Origin: Pseudonocardia sp. EC080619-01
Lineage (GTDB): Bacteria > Actinomycetota > Actinomycetes > Mycobacteriales > Pseudonocardiaceae
Length of the DNA stretch: 64,000 bases
Assembly (NCBI RefSeq): GCF_001420995.1
Contig: NZ_CP012184.1
Location: forward strand, 1,720,501 to 1,784,500
Direction: 5' to 3'
The stretch's first letter is position 1; each line of letters begins with the position of its first letter. This document shows, one piece after another, positions 1-8,676 of the stretch. The notes under the pieces were generated by a model that saw nothing but the letters and a program-made list of their open reading frames with translations, was not told the origin of the DNA and did no database searches. A program made the translations under genes and the position numbers.

Positions 1-125
1 GAGTACTGACCCACCGAGACATCACCCGAACGAGCAGCCGAGTAAGAGACACTCGACGAAAGATGTTTCGTTGTTTCAGTATCGGAGGCGGTCATCGCCG
101 ACGCAGCGACACGAGGAGGTGCGCC

Positions 126-1166
126 GTGAAGGGCGTGGAGGTCAAGGTCGAGAACCTGTCGAAGTCGTTCGGCAAGGCGAACATCTGGTCGGACGTGTCA
201 CTGACCCTCCCTCCGGGCGAGGTGTCGGTGCTTCTGGGCCCGTCGGGTACCGGCAAGTCCGTGTTCCTGAAGACCCTCATCGGGCTGCTCAAGCCCGAGC
301 AGGGGTCGATCGTGATCCACGACACCGACCTCGTCCGGTGCAACGAGTCGAAGCTCTACGAGATCCGGAAGCTGTTCGGCGTGCTGTTCCAGGACGGCGC
401 GCTGTTCGGGTCGATGAACCTGTTCGACAACATCGCCTTCCCGCTGCGCGAGCACACGAAGAAGAACGAGTCGCAGATCAGCGACATCGTGCTCGAGAAG
501 ATGGACCTGGTCGGCCTGCGCGGCGACGAGGGCAAGCTGCCCGGCGAGATCTCCGGCGGCATGCGCAAGCGGGCCGGGCTGGCCCGGGCCCTCGTGCTGG
601 ACCCGGAGATCATCCTGTTCGACGAGCCGGACTCGGGCCTCGACCCGGTGCGCACGGCGTACCTGAACCAGCTGATCATCGACCTCAACGCACAGACCGA
701 CTCCACCTTCCTGATCGTCACGCACGACATCAACACCGCGCAGACGATCCCGGACAACATCGGCCTGCTGTACCGCAAGCACCTCGCCATGTTCGGCCCC
801 CGCGAGCAGCTGCTGACCTCCGAGGAGCCCGTCGTCGCACAGTTCCTCAACGGCCGCAGGCAGGGGCCGATCGGGATGTCCGAGGAGAAGGACTCGGCGC
901 AGGCCGAACGGGAGATGGCCGAGGCCGGCGGGCTGGCCGGGCTGCCCCCGATGAAGCCGCAGCTCCAGGCCTCCCCGGGGATGCCCGAGCGGGCGGCCGT
1001 CCGGCGCCGCCAGGAACGGGTCCGCGAGATGATGCACACGCTGTCGCCCGCGGCCCAGGAGGCGATCCGCGCGAACATGGACGACCAGGCGGTCCCGGCG
1101 GGCGCCGGCGCCGCCCGGCACGGGTTCCGGGACGAGCCCACGACCGAGTTCCCCCGCGTGCAGTGA
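126..1166 (+). CDS. mceG: MceG/Mkl-type ABC transporter ATPase
   Basis: ATP-binding subunit that energises Mce lipid importers at the cytoplasmic face of the membrane. In the 346-residue product, Walker A GPSGTGKS is at about 38-45, the signature ISGGMRKR at 142-149, Walker B ILFDEP at 163-168 and the H-loop His near 200. After the nucleotide-binding domain comes a C-terminal extension of about 105 residues starting around LNGRRQGPIGMSEEKD, the tail typical of mycobacterial MceG rather than of short MlaF proteins. The GTG at 126 is chosen because GAGGAGGT lies at 113-120; an in-frame ATG at 63 has no such site. No YrbE or Mce genes are visible, which fits the stand-alone location of mceG in mycobacteria. 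Confidence 0.9.
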   Translation: MKGVEVKVENLSKSFGKANIWSDVSLTLPPGEVSVLLGPSGTGKSVFLKTLIGLLKPEQGSIVIHDTDLVRCNESKLYEIRKLFGVLFQDGALFGSMNLFDNIAFPLREHTKKNESQISDIVLEKMDLVGLRGDEGKLPGEISGGMRKRAGLARALVLDPEIILFDEPDSGLDPVRTAYLNQLIIDLNAQTDSTFLIVTHDINTAQTIPDNIGLLYRKHLAMFGPREQLLTSEEPVVAQFLNGRRQGPIGMSEEKDSAQAEREMAEAGGLAGLPPMKPQLQASPGMPERAAVRRRQERVREMMHTLSPAAQEAIRANMDDQAVPAGAGAARHGFRDEPTTEFPRVQ

Positions 1167-1180
1167 CGGGGACGAGTCGC

Positions 1181-2590
1181 ATGGACGCCGCCGGCGAGGA
1201 GATGAACGCCTTCGAGACCGTCATGTGGCGGATCGAGTCGGATCCCGCACTGCGGACACCGGCCATGGCCTGTCTCGAGCTCGACGCCGTCCCGGACCCC
1301 GGACGGCTGGCCGCGGTGCACGAGGCCGCCGTCGCCGTCGTCCCCCGGCTCGGCCAGCGGGTCGTGGAGCCGGCACTGGGGCTCGGGGTGCCGCGGTGGA
1401 CGACCGACCCGGCGATGGACCTCCGGTTCCACCTCCGCCGCCACCAGCTCCCGGCCCGCGGCGGCTGGCCGGAGCTGATGGAGGGGTTGTCGCAGTTCTA
1501 CATGAGCCCGCTCGACCGGGCGCGGTCCCCGTGGGAGGCCCTCCTGGTCGAGGGGCTCCCCCGCGGCCGCGCCCTGTACGCGCTGAAGATGCACCACGCC
1601 GTCACCGACGGTCTCGGCGTGATGCAGCACCTGGCGCGCATCCTGGCGCCGGAGCGGCAGGACGACGTCCCGGGCGGGCCGCGGCCGGCGCACCTGCAGA
1701 CGCCACCGATGTCGCCCTACGAGGCGCTGGTCGCCCAGGCCCGTGCCGATCTCGGCCGCGTGACCGGTGAGGTGGGCAGGCTGGGCTCGGCCGGACTGCG
1801 GTCGCTGGCCGCGCCGTTCTCGACGGCCGGGGCGGTGTCCCGGTACGTGTCGTCCCTGGGCCGAGTGCTCGCTCCCCCGGCCGCCGAGAACTCGGCGCTG
1901 CTCGCCGAGCGGGGCCTGACCCTCCGGCTCGCCGCCGTCGACGTCCCGTTCGACCGGCTCAGGGCGGCGGCGAAGGCCGCGGGCGGCAGCGTGAACGACG
2001 CGTTCCTGGCCGCGCTGCTCGGCGGGTACCGGCTCTTCCACGAGCGTTCCGGGGCGCCGGTCCCGGAGGCCGTCCCGACCGCCATGCCGATCTCGCTGCG
2101 CCGGTCCGACGATCCCGAGGGCGGGAACCGCATCGCCTCCGCCCGGTTCGCCGGTCCGATGGCCGAGACCGACGTCGCCCGCCGGGTCGAGCGGATCCGG
2201 GCCGTGGTGTCCGAGGTCCGGGAGGAGCCGGCGGTCGACGTGATCGGCCTGTTCTCGCCGCTGCTCGGCCGCATGCCCGGCGCGCTCGCCGCGATCCTCG
2301 CCGGGCCGATGACGAAGGGCAACGACCTGCACGCCAGCAACGTGCCGGGGCTGCAGGGGGACCACTACCTCGCGGGTGCCCGGGTCGAACGGTTCTACGG
2401 CTACGGCCCGCTCGGCGGGGGTGCCTCGCTGATCACGCTGGTCAGCCACGGTTCCACCGCCTGCATCGGGGTCGGCCTCGACACCGCGGCCTTCGCCGAC
2501 GGCGACCTGTACCTGCAGTGCCTGGTGGACGGGTTCACCGAGGTGCTCGACCTGGCGCCGGGCACCGCGACGCCGACGCTGCGCGGATGA
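1181..2590 (+). CDS. WS/DGAT family wax ester synthase/diacylglycerol acyltransferase
   Basis: Predicted to esterify acyl-CoA with a long-chain alcohol or diacylglycerol, making storage lipid. The 469-residue length matches the family. The active-site motif HHAVTDG is at 138-144 and a PLDRARSPWE segment at about 110-119, both family hallmarks. ATG 1181 has a GGGGA box 8 nt upstream; an alternative ATG at 1202 directly abuts GAGGAG and would be poorly spaced. The gene starts 14 nt after mceG and overlaps the next start by 4 nt (ATGA), so mceG, this gene and the esterase probably form one lipid-handling transcription unit. Acceptor specificity cannot be told from sequence. Confidence 0.88.
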   Translation: MDAAGEEMNAFETVMWRIESDPALRTPAMACLELDAVPDPGRLAAVHEAAVAVVPRLGQRVVEPALGLGVPRWTTDPAMDLRFHLRRHQLPARGGWPELMEGLSQFYMSPLDRARSPWEALLVEGLPRGRALYALKMHHAVTDGLGVMQHLARILAPERQDDVPGGPRPAHLQTPPMSPYEALVAQARADLGRVTGEVGRLGSAGLRSLAAPFSTAGAVSRYVSSLGRVLAPPAAENSALLAERGLTLRLAAVDVPFDRLRAAAKAAGGSVNDAFLAALLGGYRLFHERSGAPVPEAVPTAMPISLRRSDDPEGGNRIASARFAGPMAETDVARRVERIRAVVSEVREEPAVDVIGLFSPLLGRMPGALAAILAGPMTKGNDLHASNVPGLQGDHYLAGARVERFYGYGPLGGGASLITLVSHGSTACIGVGLDTAAFADGDLYLQCLVDGFTEVLDLAPGTATPTLRG

Positions 2591-3648
2591 CGGCCGAGCA
2601 CCACGGCCGTCCGCGGGCGGCGGCCCACCCCGAGGGGCCGGAGCCGGTGGGCGTGCTCGTCACGGAGCACCACCGGCCGAGCATCCGGTCCCGCGTCCTG
2701 ACGGCCGTCATGGACCAGCTCATGGCCCGGGCCCTGCGCGCCCTGACCGGCGACACGCTGACCCAGGCGCTGCGGGACCGGCTGGCACGCTTCGACGAGT
2801 GGGCCGCCCACGTGCCGGTGCCCTGGGGCGCACGGGTCGGCCGCACCTCGGTCAACGGCCTCCCCGCGGAGTGGTCGGTCGGGCGGGGCGTGCGGGACCC
2901 CGACGCCGTCGTCCTCTACCTGCACGGCGGGGGCTGGCTGTTCGGTGGCCTGAACTCGCACCGCTCGCTGGTCTCCCGGCTGTCGTCGGCGTCCGGGCAG
3001 GCCGCCCTGGCGGTGGCCTACCGGATGGTCCCGGAGGTGTCGCTGGACCAGGAGATCGAGGACTGCCTCGACGCCTACCGGTGGCTGCTCGCCCGCGGGA
3101 TCGCGCCGGGGCGCATCGCGATCGCCGGCGACTCCGCCGGCGGGCACCTCGCCGTCGCGACCGCCCTGCGTGCCCGGGAACGCGGCCTGCCGCGACCGGC
3201 GGCCGTCGTCGGGATGTCCGGGGTCTACGACCTCGACACCGCCGCGCGGGCCGCGCTCGATCCCGGCGACGATCCGACCGGGTCGGCGGCCGCCCTCCAG
3301 TGGATGATCGAGATGATCCTGGCCGGGGACGCGCCGGACCGGTACTCGCCCCTGCGGGCGGACCTCGCGGACCTGCCGCCCACCCTGCTGACCGTCGGTT
3401 CCGCCGAGGTGCTGCGGGAGGAGACCGAGCAGCTCGCGCGCCGCCTCGCCGCCGCGGGGGCGCACTGCGTGCTCGAGATCTGGCACGGCCAGCCGCACGT
3501 GTTCCAGGCGTTCGCGCCGGTGCTCCCGGAGGCCTCGCGCTCGCTCGACCGCATCGGGACGTTCCTGCGCTCGGCCTTCGCCGGCACCGCACGGCCGCTG
3601 CCCGGACGGTCCCGCCGCGCCCCGGCGGACCTGGACGACAAAACCTAA
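2587..3648 (+). CDS. HSL-family alpha/beta hydrolase (esterase/lipase)
   Basis: Carboxylic ester hydrolase of the hormone-sensitive-lipase family, 353 residues. The oxyanion motif HGGGW is at 113-117 and the nucleophile elbow GDSAGG at 181-186 (Ser183). The triad is probably completed by the acidic residue in GSAEVL (Glu274) and the His in GQPHVF (about 304). Glu in place of the usual Asp in the acid position is a visible variant. The ATG overlaps the WS/DGAT stop codon by 4 nt, implying translational coupling and a role in turnover of neutral lipid or wax esters, which is inferred from context. No signal peptide is seen, so it should be cytoplasmic. Confidence 0.85.
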   Translation: MTAEHHGRPRAAAHPEGPEPVGVLVTEHHRPSIRSRVLTAVMDQLMARALRALTGDTLTQALRDRLARFDEWAAHVPVPWGARVGRTSVNGLPAEWSVGRGVRDPDAVVLYLHGGGWLFGGLNSHRSLVSRLSSASGQAALAVAYRMVPEVSLDQEIEDCLDAYRWLLARGIAPGRIAIAGDSAGGHLAVATALRARERGLPRPAAVVGMSGVYDLDTAARAALDPGDDPTGSAAALQWMIEMILAGDAPDRYSPLRADLADLPPTLLTVGSAEVLREETEQLARRLAAAGAHCVLEIWHGQPHVFQAFAPVLPEASRSLDRIGTFLRSAFAGTARPLPGRSRRAPADLDDKT

Positions 3649-3660
3649 CGGCTATAGAAT
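3641..3660 (-). promoter_or_regulatory. CTA-N7-TAG operator overlapping a leaderless promoter
   Basis: Read on the minus strand the element is ATTCTATAGCCGTTAGGTTT, identical at 18 of 20 positions to 10913-10932. On the plus strand it contains TATAGA at 3653-3658, a good -10 hexamer ending 8 nt before the ATG at 3667, so the downstream mRNA is probably leaderless and a bound repressor would block the promoter. Confidence 0.6.
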
Positions 3661-3666
3661 TCGGCC

Positions 3667-5937
3667 ATGTCCACCCGCCCGTCGACCGTCCCGCTCCCCG
3701 ACCCGGGACCGGGCGTCCCGCGCACCGTCCCGCGCGGGTGCCCGCTCTGCGAGGCGATGTGCGGGCTGGCGGTCACCCTCGACGCCGACGACCGCGTGGT
3801 CACGGTCCGCGGCGACGACCACGACGTCTACAGCGCGGGCTACCTCTGCCCCAAGGGGGCGTCGCTCGGCGCGGTCGACGACGACCCCGACCGGTTGACC
3901 CGGCCGCTCGTGCGGCGCGACGGGGAGCTGCGCCCCGCGACCTGGGACGAGGCGTTCGCCGAGGTGGACCGGCTGCTGGGGCCGCTGCTCGCCACGGACC
4001 GCGACACCGTCGCCGCCTACATCGGCAACCCGACCGGCCACAACGTCGCCTTCACCCTGCTGGCGGGCAGGCTCGCGCGGTCACTGGGGAGCGCCCAGAC
4101 CTACTCGCCGGCCACCATGGACCAGCTGCCCCAGACCGTGACCGCAGCCCTGCTGTTCGGCGAGCCCAGCAGCATCCCGGTGCCCGATCTCGACACCACC
4201 GACCTGCTCGTGATCATCGGCGGCAACCCGCTGGTGTCCAACGGCAGCGTCGGAGCCTCGCCGGACTACCGCGGCAAGCTGCGTGCCCTACGGGCGCGCG
4301 GCGGCCGGCTCGTCGTCGTCGACCCGGCGCGGACCGCGACCGCCGACGTCGCCGACGACCACCTGCGGGTGCGGCCGGGCACCGACCTGTTCCTGCTGCT
4401 CGGCCTGCTGCACGTGGTGATCACCGAGGACCGGGTCCGGCTGCGGGCCGCGGAGGGCCGCGTCTCCGGACTCGCGGAGCTCCGCACCGCGGTCGCGCCC
4501 TGGACGCCCGACGCCGCGGCCCGCGCCTGCGGGATCGCGCCGGACGCGATCGTCCGGCTCGCACGCGAGCTCGCCGGGACCGGACGCGCCGCAGTGTACG
4601 GGCGGCTCGGCACCACGCTCAACCGGCACGGCACCCTGACCTGCTGGGCGCTGCAGGTCCTGAACGTCGTGTGCGGTCACCTCGACCGTCCGGGCGGGCT
4701 GCAGTTCACCCGTCCCGTCACCGGTTCCCCCACCACCCGGCGGGCGACCAGGCCCCCGCGGCCCTTCACCACCGGGCGGTACCGCACCCGGGTCGGCGGG
4801 CACCCCGAGGTGCTCGGCGAGCTCCCGGTCGCCGCGCTGGCGGAGGAGATCCTGACCCCCGGTCCGGGCCGTGTCCGCGGGATGGTGGTCTACGGCGGCA
4901 ACCTCGCCCGGTCCATGCCGGACTCGACGAGCATGCAGCGGGCCCTCGCCGACCTCGACGCGCTCGTCTGCGTCGACCCCTATCTCAACGAGACCACCCG
5001 GTACGCCGACGTGATCCTCCCGCCGCCGGGCTCGCTCACCCGCGACCACTTCGACCTGGTGCTCTACCAGTTCGCTCAGCGGAACTTCGCACGGTTCTCC
5101 CGGCCCGCCCGGCCGGTGCCCGACGGGATGATCCCGGAGTGGGAGATCCTGCTGCGGCTCTGCGCGATCTACGAAGGCCGCGGCCCCGGCGCCGACCCCG
5201 GGCTCGTCGACGACGAGATCGCCGCGTCGCTGCGGGCCTCGGTCGCGCGCGGGCTCGACACCGGCGAGGACGGGATCGTCACCGACTTCCCGGAGCGGGG
5301 ACCGCGCAGGCTGCTCGACCTGCGCATCCGGTCCGGCCCCTACGGCGACCACTTCGGCCGCGTACCGGGCGGGCTCACGCTGGCCCGGCTGCTCGGCTCT
5401 CCGCACGGGATCGACCTCGGTCCGCTGGGCCCCCGGCTCGACGAGGTGATCCGCACCCCCTCCGGCACGATCGAGCTCGCACCGGCGCAGGTGCTCGACG
5501 CGCTCGCCGGCGTCGACGCCCCGGTGGCCGAGCCCGGGACGCTGCTGCTGATCGGGCGTCGTGACCTGCGGTCGAAGAACTCCTGGCTGCACAACGTGGA
5601 CCGGCTCGCACGGGGCCCGGAGCGCGCGATGCTCTACGTCTCCCCCGGCGACGCCCACGAGCTCGGCATCGACGACGGCGGGACGGTCTCGGTCGGCTCG
5701 GCCGCCGGGCGGATCCGGGTCCCGGTGCGGCTCACCGACGAGGTGCCGGACGGCGTGTGCTCACTGCCGCACGGCTGGGGTCACGACGACGACCACGCCC
5801 GGCTCCACGTCGCGGCGCGGCAGCCGGGGGTCAACAGCAACACCCTCACCGACGGCTCGGTGCTCGACCCGCTGTCGGGCACCGTCCAGATGAACGCCGT
5901 CCCCGTCCGCGTCGAACCGGCGCCCCGCGGCTCCTGA
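3667..5937 (+). CDS. Molybdopterin oxidoreductase, DMSO-reductase family
   Basis: Large Mo/W-bis-MGD enzyme of unknown substrate, 756 residues. A 4Fe-4S motif is at the N-terminus: Cys25, Cys28, Cys32 and Cys61 (GCPLCEAMCG and LCPKG). MGD-binding stretches follow, for example the GGNPLVSNGS region near 190-200, and a C-terminal molydopterin-dinucleotide domain. Where formate dehydrogenases carry the metal-ligating Sec/Cys after a YSPATMD-like segment, I see no Cys, Sec or Ser that aligns well. There is no Tat signal, so it should be cytoplasmic. A close paralogue lies at 25566-27800 next to an FprB-type reductase. A promoter element directly precedes the ATG. Confidence 0.85.
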   Translation: MSTRPSTVPLPDPGPGVPRTVPRGCPLCEAMCGLAVTLDADDRVVTVRGDDHDVYSAGYLCPKGASLGAVDDDPDRLTRPLVRRDGELRPATWDEAFAEVDRLLGPLLATDRDTVAAYIGNPTGHNVAFTLLAGRLARSLGSAQTYSPATMDQLPQTVTAALLFGEPSSIPVPDLDTTDLLVIIGGNPLVSNGSVGASPDYRGKLRALRARGGRLVVVDPARTATADVADDHLRVRPGTDLFLLLGLLHVVITEDRVRLRAAEGRVSGLAELRTAVAPWTPDAAARACGIAPDAIVRLARELAGTGRAAVYGRLGTTLNRHGTLTCWALQVLNVVCGHLDRPGGLQFTRPVTGSPTTRRATRPPRPFTTGRYRTRVGGHPEVLGELPVAALAEEILTPGPGRVRGMVVYGGNLARSMPDSTSMQRALADLDALVCVDPYLNETTRYADVILPPPGSLTRDHFDLVLYQFAQRNFARFSRPARPVPDGMIPEWEILLRLCAIYEGRGPGADPGLVDDEIAASLRASVARGLDTGEDGIVTDFPERGPRRLLDLRIRSGPYGDHFGRVPGGLTLARLLGSPHGIDLGPLGPRLDEVIRTPSGTIELAPAQVLDALAGVDAPVAEPGTLLLIGRRDLRSKNSWLHNVDRLARGPERAMLYVSPGDAHELGIDDGGTVSVGSAAGRIRVPVRLTDEVPDGVCSLPHGWGHDDDHARLHVAARQPGVNSNTLTDGSVLDPLSGTVQMNAVPVRVEPAPRGS

Positions 5938-5971
5938 CCCCTGCACGGGGCGCGGCTGTGCGGCGAGCCAC

Positions 5972-5990
5972 CCCCGCGAGCGCCGCGGGG
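5972..5990. terminator. Short GC hairpin after the molybdopterin gene
   Basis: CCCCGCG at 5972-5978 pairs with CGCGGGG at 5984-5990 across a 5-nt loop. It follows the molybdopterin gene by 35 nt and abuts the TetR promoter. There is no T-run, so termination is only a guess. Confidence 0.35.
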
Positions 5991-6007
5991 ACGGTGATAA
6001 TGACCGT
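5991..6007 (+). promoter_or_regulatory. ACGGT-N7-ACCGT palindrome and -10 of the TetR gene
   Basis: ACGGTGATAATGACCGT is a 5-bp perfect inverted repeat around a 7-bp spacer, ending one base before the ATG. It contains GATAAT (5996-6001), a -10-like hexamer 6 nt before the start codon, suggesting a leaderless transcript under autorepression by the TetR it precedes. Confidence 0.55.
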
Positions 6008-6697
6008 ATGCCACGTCCGGCCAGCCCTCTGATCAGGTACGACTCGGTGATCTCGACGTCGCTGGAGATCATCGACGCGGAAGGTCTGGAGGCCTTCAGC
6101 CTGCCCCGGCTGGCCCGTGCGCTCAACGTGCGCGCGCCGTCGCTCTACCACCACTTCGCGGACAAGGCCGAGATCCTGCGGGGCGTCGCCCGCGCCATCG
6201 TGGTGGAGACCCGGATGCCCGACTCCCGGACGACCCCGAACTGGATCGAGTGGTTCGTCGCGCTCAGCCTCAACTTCCGGCACGCCGTGCTGCAGCACCG
6301 CAACGCCGCACCGGTGCTGCTCCGGTTCATGCCCCGCGACGTGCTGATCCGCACCTACGAGCAGAGCGCCCGCTTCCTGACCGCCGTGGGCGTCCCGGCC
6401 GACCAGTGCGTCCTGCTCCTCGACGGGCTGGACAAGCTGACGCTCGGCGCCGCGATCGCCGAGGCCGCGAAGGACCCGGACGAGGCGGGCGAGCTCTTCG
6501 GCACCGCCGACCCGGAGTCCGAGCCGACGCTCGCGAACGCGGTCGCGCAGAACCGGATGAGCACCGAGGAGGTCTTCGCCGAGACCGTCCGCAGCTTCCT
6601 GCGCGGGGCGGCGCCGTACGTCCCGGCCGACGCCCCGCCCCCGGACGGTCTGGCCGGCCGGACCGTCGCCGACCTCCGGCCGTCCGAGGCCTCCTGA
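6008..6697 (+). CDS. TetR-family transcriptional regulator
   Basis: 229-residue repressor with the N-terminal helix-turn-helix at about 31-50 (SLPRLARALNVRAPSLYHHF) and an all-helical ligand domain after it. It is a paralogue of the TetR at 29692-30279: both have the RAPSLY-HF-DKAEIL recognition-helix region. It is convergent with the Rieske/GNAT/thiolase unit and sits between two promoters bearing near-identical 20-bp operators (3641 and 10913), so it is a candidate for their regulator. The palindrome overlapping its own promoter differs in sequence from those operators, which argues for two regulators or for autoregulation through a separate site. Confidence 0.85.
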   Translation: MPRPASPLIRYDSVISTSLEIIDAEGLEAFSLPRLARALNVRAPSLYHHFADKAEILRGVARAIVVETRMPDSRTTPNWIEWFVALSLNFRHAVLQHRNAAPVLLRFMPRDVLIRTYEQSARFLTAVGVPADQCVLLLDGLDKLTLGAAIAEAAKDPDEAGELFGTADPESEPTLANAVAQNRMSTEEVFAETVRSFLRGAAPYVPADAPPPDGLAGRTVADLRPSEAS

Positions 6698-6721
6698 GGG
6701 ACCCCGGACGGGCAGCGGGAC

Positions 6722-7900
6722 CTAGAGCGTCGACCCGGCCCCGAACACGGTGGCGCTGACCAGCGGGGCCATCGGGCCACCGAGCAGCAGCGAGACGGCC
6801 GCACCGGGAACCGGGTTGGGCGAGGTCCCGCGGATCTGGCGGACGGCCTCGACGATCAGGCCGAAGCCGTGCACGAACCCCTCCGCGATGTTGCCGCCGG
6901 CGGTGTTGAGCGGCAGGCCGCCGTCCGGGGCGATCAGGTTCTCGAACCGCATCACCCGGCCGGCCTCGGCACCCGGCGGGACCAGCCCGACGTCGATCAG
7001 CGACGCGACGGCGGGCCCGGAGAAGTTCTCGTAGACCTGGGTGACGTCGACCTCGCCCGGCTTGATCCCCGCGCCCTCCCACAGCCGGGAGACCAGCGCC
7101 GGGTGGAAGCCCGCGCTGCTGTACGGGCTCTCGTTCTCGACCGACTCGGTCCAGGACGGGCCAGCACCCTGCACCCCGGAGAGCACGTAGGCCGGCTCCT
7201 GCCGGAGCGCGCGGGCCCGCGCGGCGCTGGTGACGATGACGGCACCGGCGGCGTCGTTCTCGCGGGAGCAGTCGTAGAGGCGCAGCGGCTCGGAGATGAT
7301 CCGGGCGTCGTCGTACACCTCGGGGTCGAGCGGCTTCCCGTACGCCACGGCCTCCGGGTTGTTCTGCGCGTGGTGGTACGCGGCGGCCACCAGCGCGCCG
7401 AGCGCCTCACGGGGGACGCCGTCGACCTCGATCATCCGCTGGGTCCGCAGGGCGCAGATCTGGGCGGGCGCGAAGACCCCGTGCGCACCGTAGAGGGGCC
7501 CGATGTGGCCCTTGCTGTAGCTCTGCCGGCCCGCGTCGGCCTCGGAGATGCCGCGGTAGACGCAGACCGTCTCGGCCTGTCCCGCGACGACGGCCGCGGC
7601 CGCGGCGTTCACCGCAGCGGCCACCCCGCCGCCACCGCCACCCCAGACCATGCTGGACCAGCGGACCTCCTTCACGCCGAGCGCCGCACCGACGGCCAGG
7701 CCCTCGTTGTCGTCGTTCGCGTAGGAGACGAAGCCGTCGATGTCGTGGGCGTCGAGGCCCGCGTCGGCGGCCGCGTCGAGGATCGCCCGCAGCGTCAGCT
7801 GCAGCGACGACGACGTCGCGGTCCCGCGCTTCAGGAAGGGGGTGTTGGCCGCCCCCACCACCGCGGTGGCCCCCCGGAAGGACCGGTCGGGTGTGGTCAT
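6722..7900 (-). CDS. Thiolase-like protein of the SCP-x/Ltp2 type
   Basis: 392-residue thiolase-superfamily protein. The N-terminal half has the fold's glycine-rich pattern (AAVVGAANTPF, SSMVWGGGGGG, then an alanine-rich helix). The C-terminal half has VTQVYENFSGPAVASL and LNTAGGN, the region equivalent to the retro-aldolase Ltp2 rather than the GHPxGxSG of degradative thiolases. Family knowledge says such proteins work with a partner OB-fold/zinc-ribbon (DUF35) subunit to cleave side-chain acyl-CoAs, and a DUF35 gene lies 13 nt upstream. It is the last gene of the unit that starts with the Rieske oxygenase. Whether it cleaves by thiolysis or by aldol cleavage is not decided by sequence. Confidence 0.8.
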   Translation of the reverse strand: MTTPDRSFRGATAVVGAANTPFLKRGTATSSSLQLTLRAILDAAADAGLDAHDIDGFVSYANDDNEGLAVGAALGVKEVRWSSMVWGGGGGGVAAAVNAAAAAVVAGQAETVCVYRGISEADAGRQSYSKGHIGPLYGAHGVFAPAQICALRTQRMIEVDGVPREALGALVAAAYHHAQNNPEAVAYGKPLDPEVYDDARIISEPLRLYDCSRENDAAGAVIVTSAARARALRQEPAYVLSGVQGAGPSWTESVENESPYSSAGFHPALVSRLWEGAGIKPGEVDVTQVYENFSGPAVASLIDVGLVPPGAEAGRVMRFENLIAPDGGLPLNTAGGNIAEGFVHGFGLIVEAVRQIRGTSPNPVPGAAVSLLLGGPMAPLVSATVFGAGSTL

Positions 7901-7913
7901 GTCACTCCGTTCC

Positions 7914-8657
7914 TCAGGACAGGCGCCAGCGGAGCAGCGGGTAGTCCGCCGCGTCCGCGGCGTCGTCGAACTCCGCCTTCACCTGCTGCCCGATCCGGAC
8001 GTCGGCGCCGTCGCCGTCGAGCAGCACGCCGACCACGCGACGGTTCCCCGCCGCGGGCAGCTCCACGGTCACGACCACGTAGGGCAGGTGCCCGGAGACC
8101 GAGGGGTGGAACGGCTGCCAGGTGCGGGTCCACGCGTAGACGGTCCCGGCCGGGTCCACCGACGGCCACTCCAGCTCGTCGTGGTGGCACGACGGGCAGA
8201 TCGGCTGGGGCGACCAGATCCACTCGTCGCACCGGGGGCAGTGCTGGATCCGCAGCTCCCCCCGGCGCAGGCCCTCCCAGTGCGGGGTGTCGGACCCGTC
8301 GTCGGTCGGCTCCGCGAACGGCGTCCGGGGCGGGGTGTCCGGCACGTTGCGGACCTGGGTGACCAGCCACGTGCCGTCGATGTCGATCCACCGCGACCGG
8401 AACACGGCCTCGTCGCCGCCCGCGCCGCTGTACCGGATGTACGCGCTGTAGAGCGGGCCGGGGCCGGGCTCGATCGCCACGACCTCGGAGGCGTTCATGC
8501 GGTCCGGCGGCCGGGCGGACGCCAGGAGCTGGCCGACCCGGTCGGGACGGAAGTCCGCCAGGACGGTCTCGTTCTCGCCCGCCGCCACGGCCCGGCCGTG
8601 GCGCACGACCACGTCGGCCAGGTCCGCGGGGACGTCGGGGAACCGCACCTCGGTCAT
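7914..8657 (-). CDS. NTF2-like plus zinc-ribbon/OB-fold (DUF35) fusion protein
   Basis: 247 residues in two parts. Residues 1-110 resemble a SnoaL/NTF2-like cone (pattern ending WIDIDGTWLVTQVRNV). Residues 130-247 are a DUF35 module: rubredoxin-like zinc ribbon with Cys140, Cys143, Cys154 and Cys157 (CPRC, CPSC) and then an OB fold. DUF35 proteins are obligate partners of thiolase-like enzymes in acyl-CoA side-chain cleavage, and the thiolase-like gene follows by 13 nt. In known bacterial hydratase/aldolase systems a hotdog hydratase is sometimes fused to DUF35; an NTF2-like partner is less familiar to me. Start chosen at ATG 8657, with GGAGCAGAG just upstream. Confidence 0.78.
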   Translation of the reverse strand: MTEVRFPDVPADLADVVVRHGRAVAAGENETVLADFRPDRVGQLLASARPPDRMNASEVVAIEPGPGPLYSAYIRYSGAGGDEAVFRSRWIDIDGTWLVTQVRNVPDTPPRTPFAEPTDDGSDTPHWEGLRRGELRIQHCPRCDEWIWSPQPICPSCHHDELEWPSVDPAGTVYAWTRTWQPFHPSVSGHLPYVVVTVELPAAGNRRVVGVLLDGDGADVRIGQQVKAEFDDAADAADYPLLRWRLS

Positions 8658-8676
8658 CTCTGCTCCATTCCGGCCA

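Noticed and set aside
57..70. CGAAA-GATG-TTTCG repeat upstream of mceG as an operator
   Set aside because: Short arms, found once only, and not clearly positioned relative to a promoter.
71..1180. Long open frame on the plus strand in another frame of mceG, continuous with the WS/DGAT frame
   Set aside because: It is arginine/proline-rich out-of-frame translation typical of high-GC DNA; family similarity begins only after ATG 1181.
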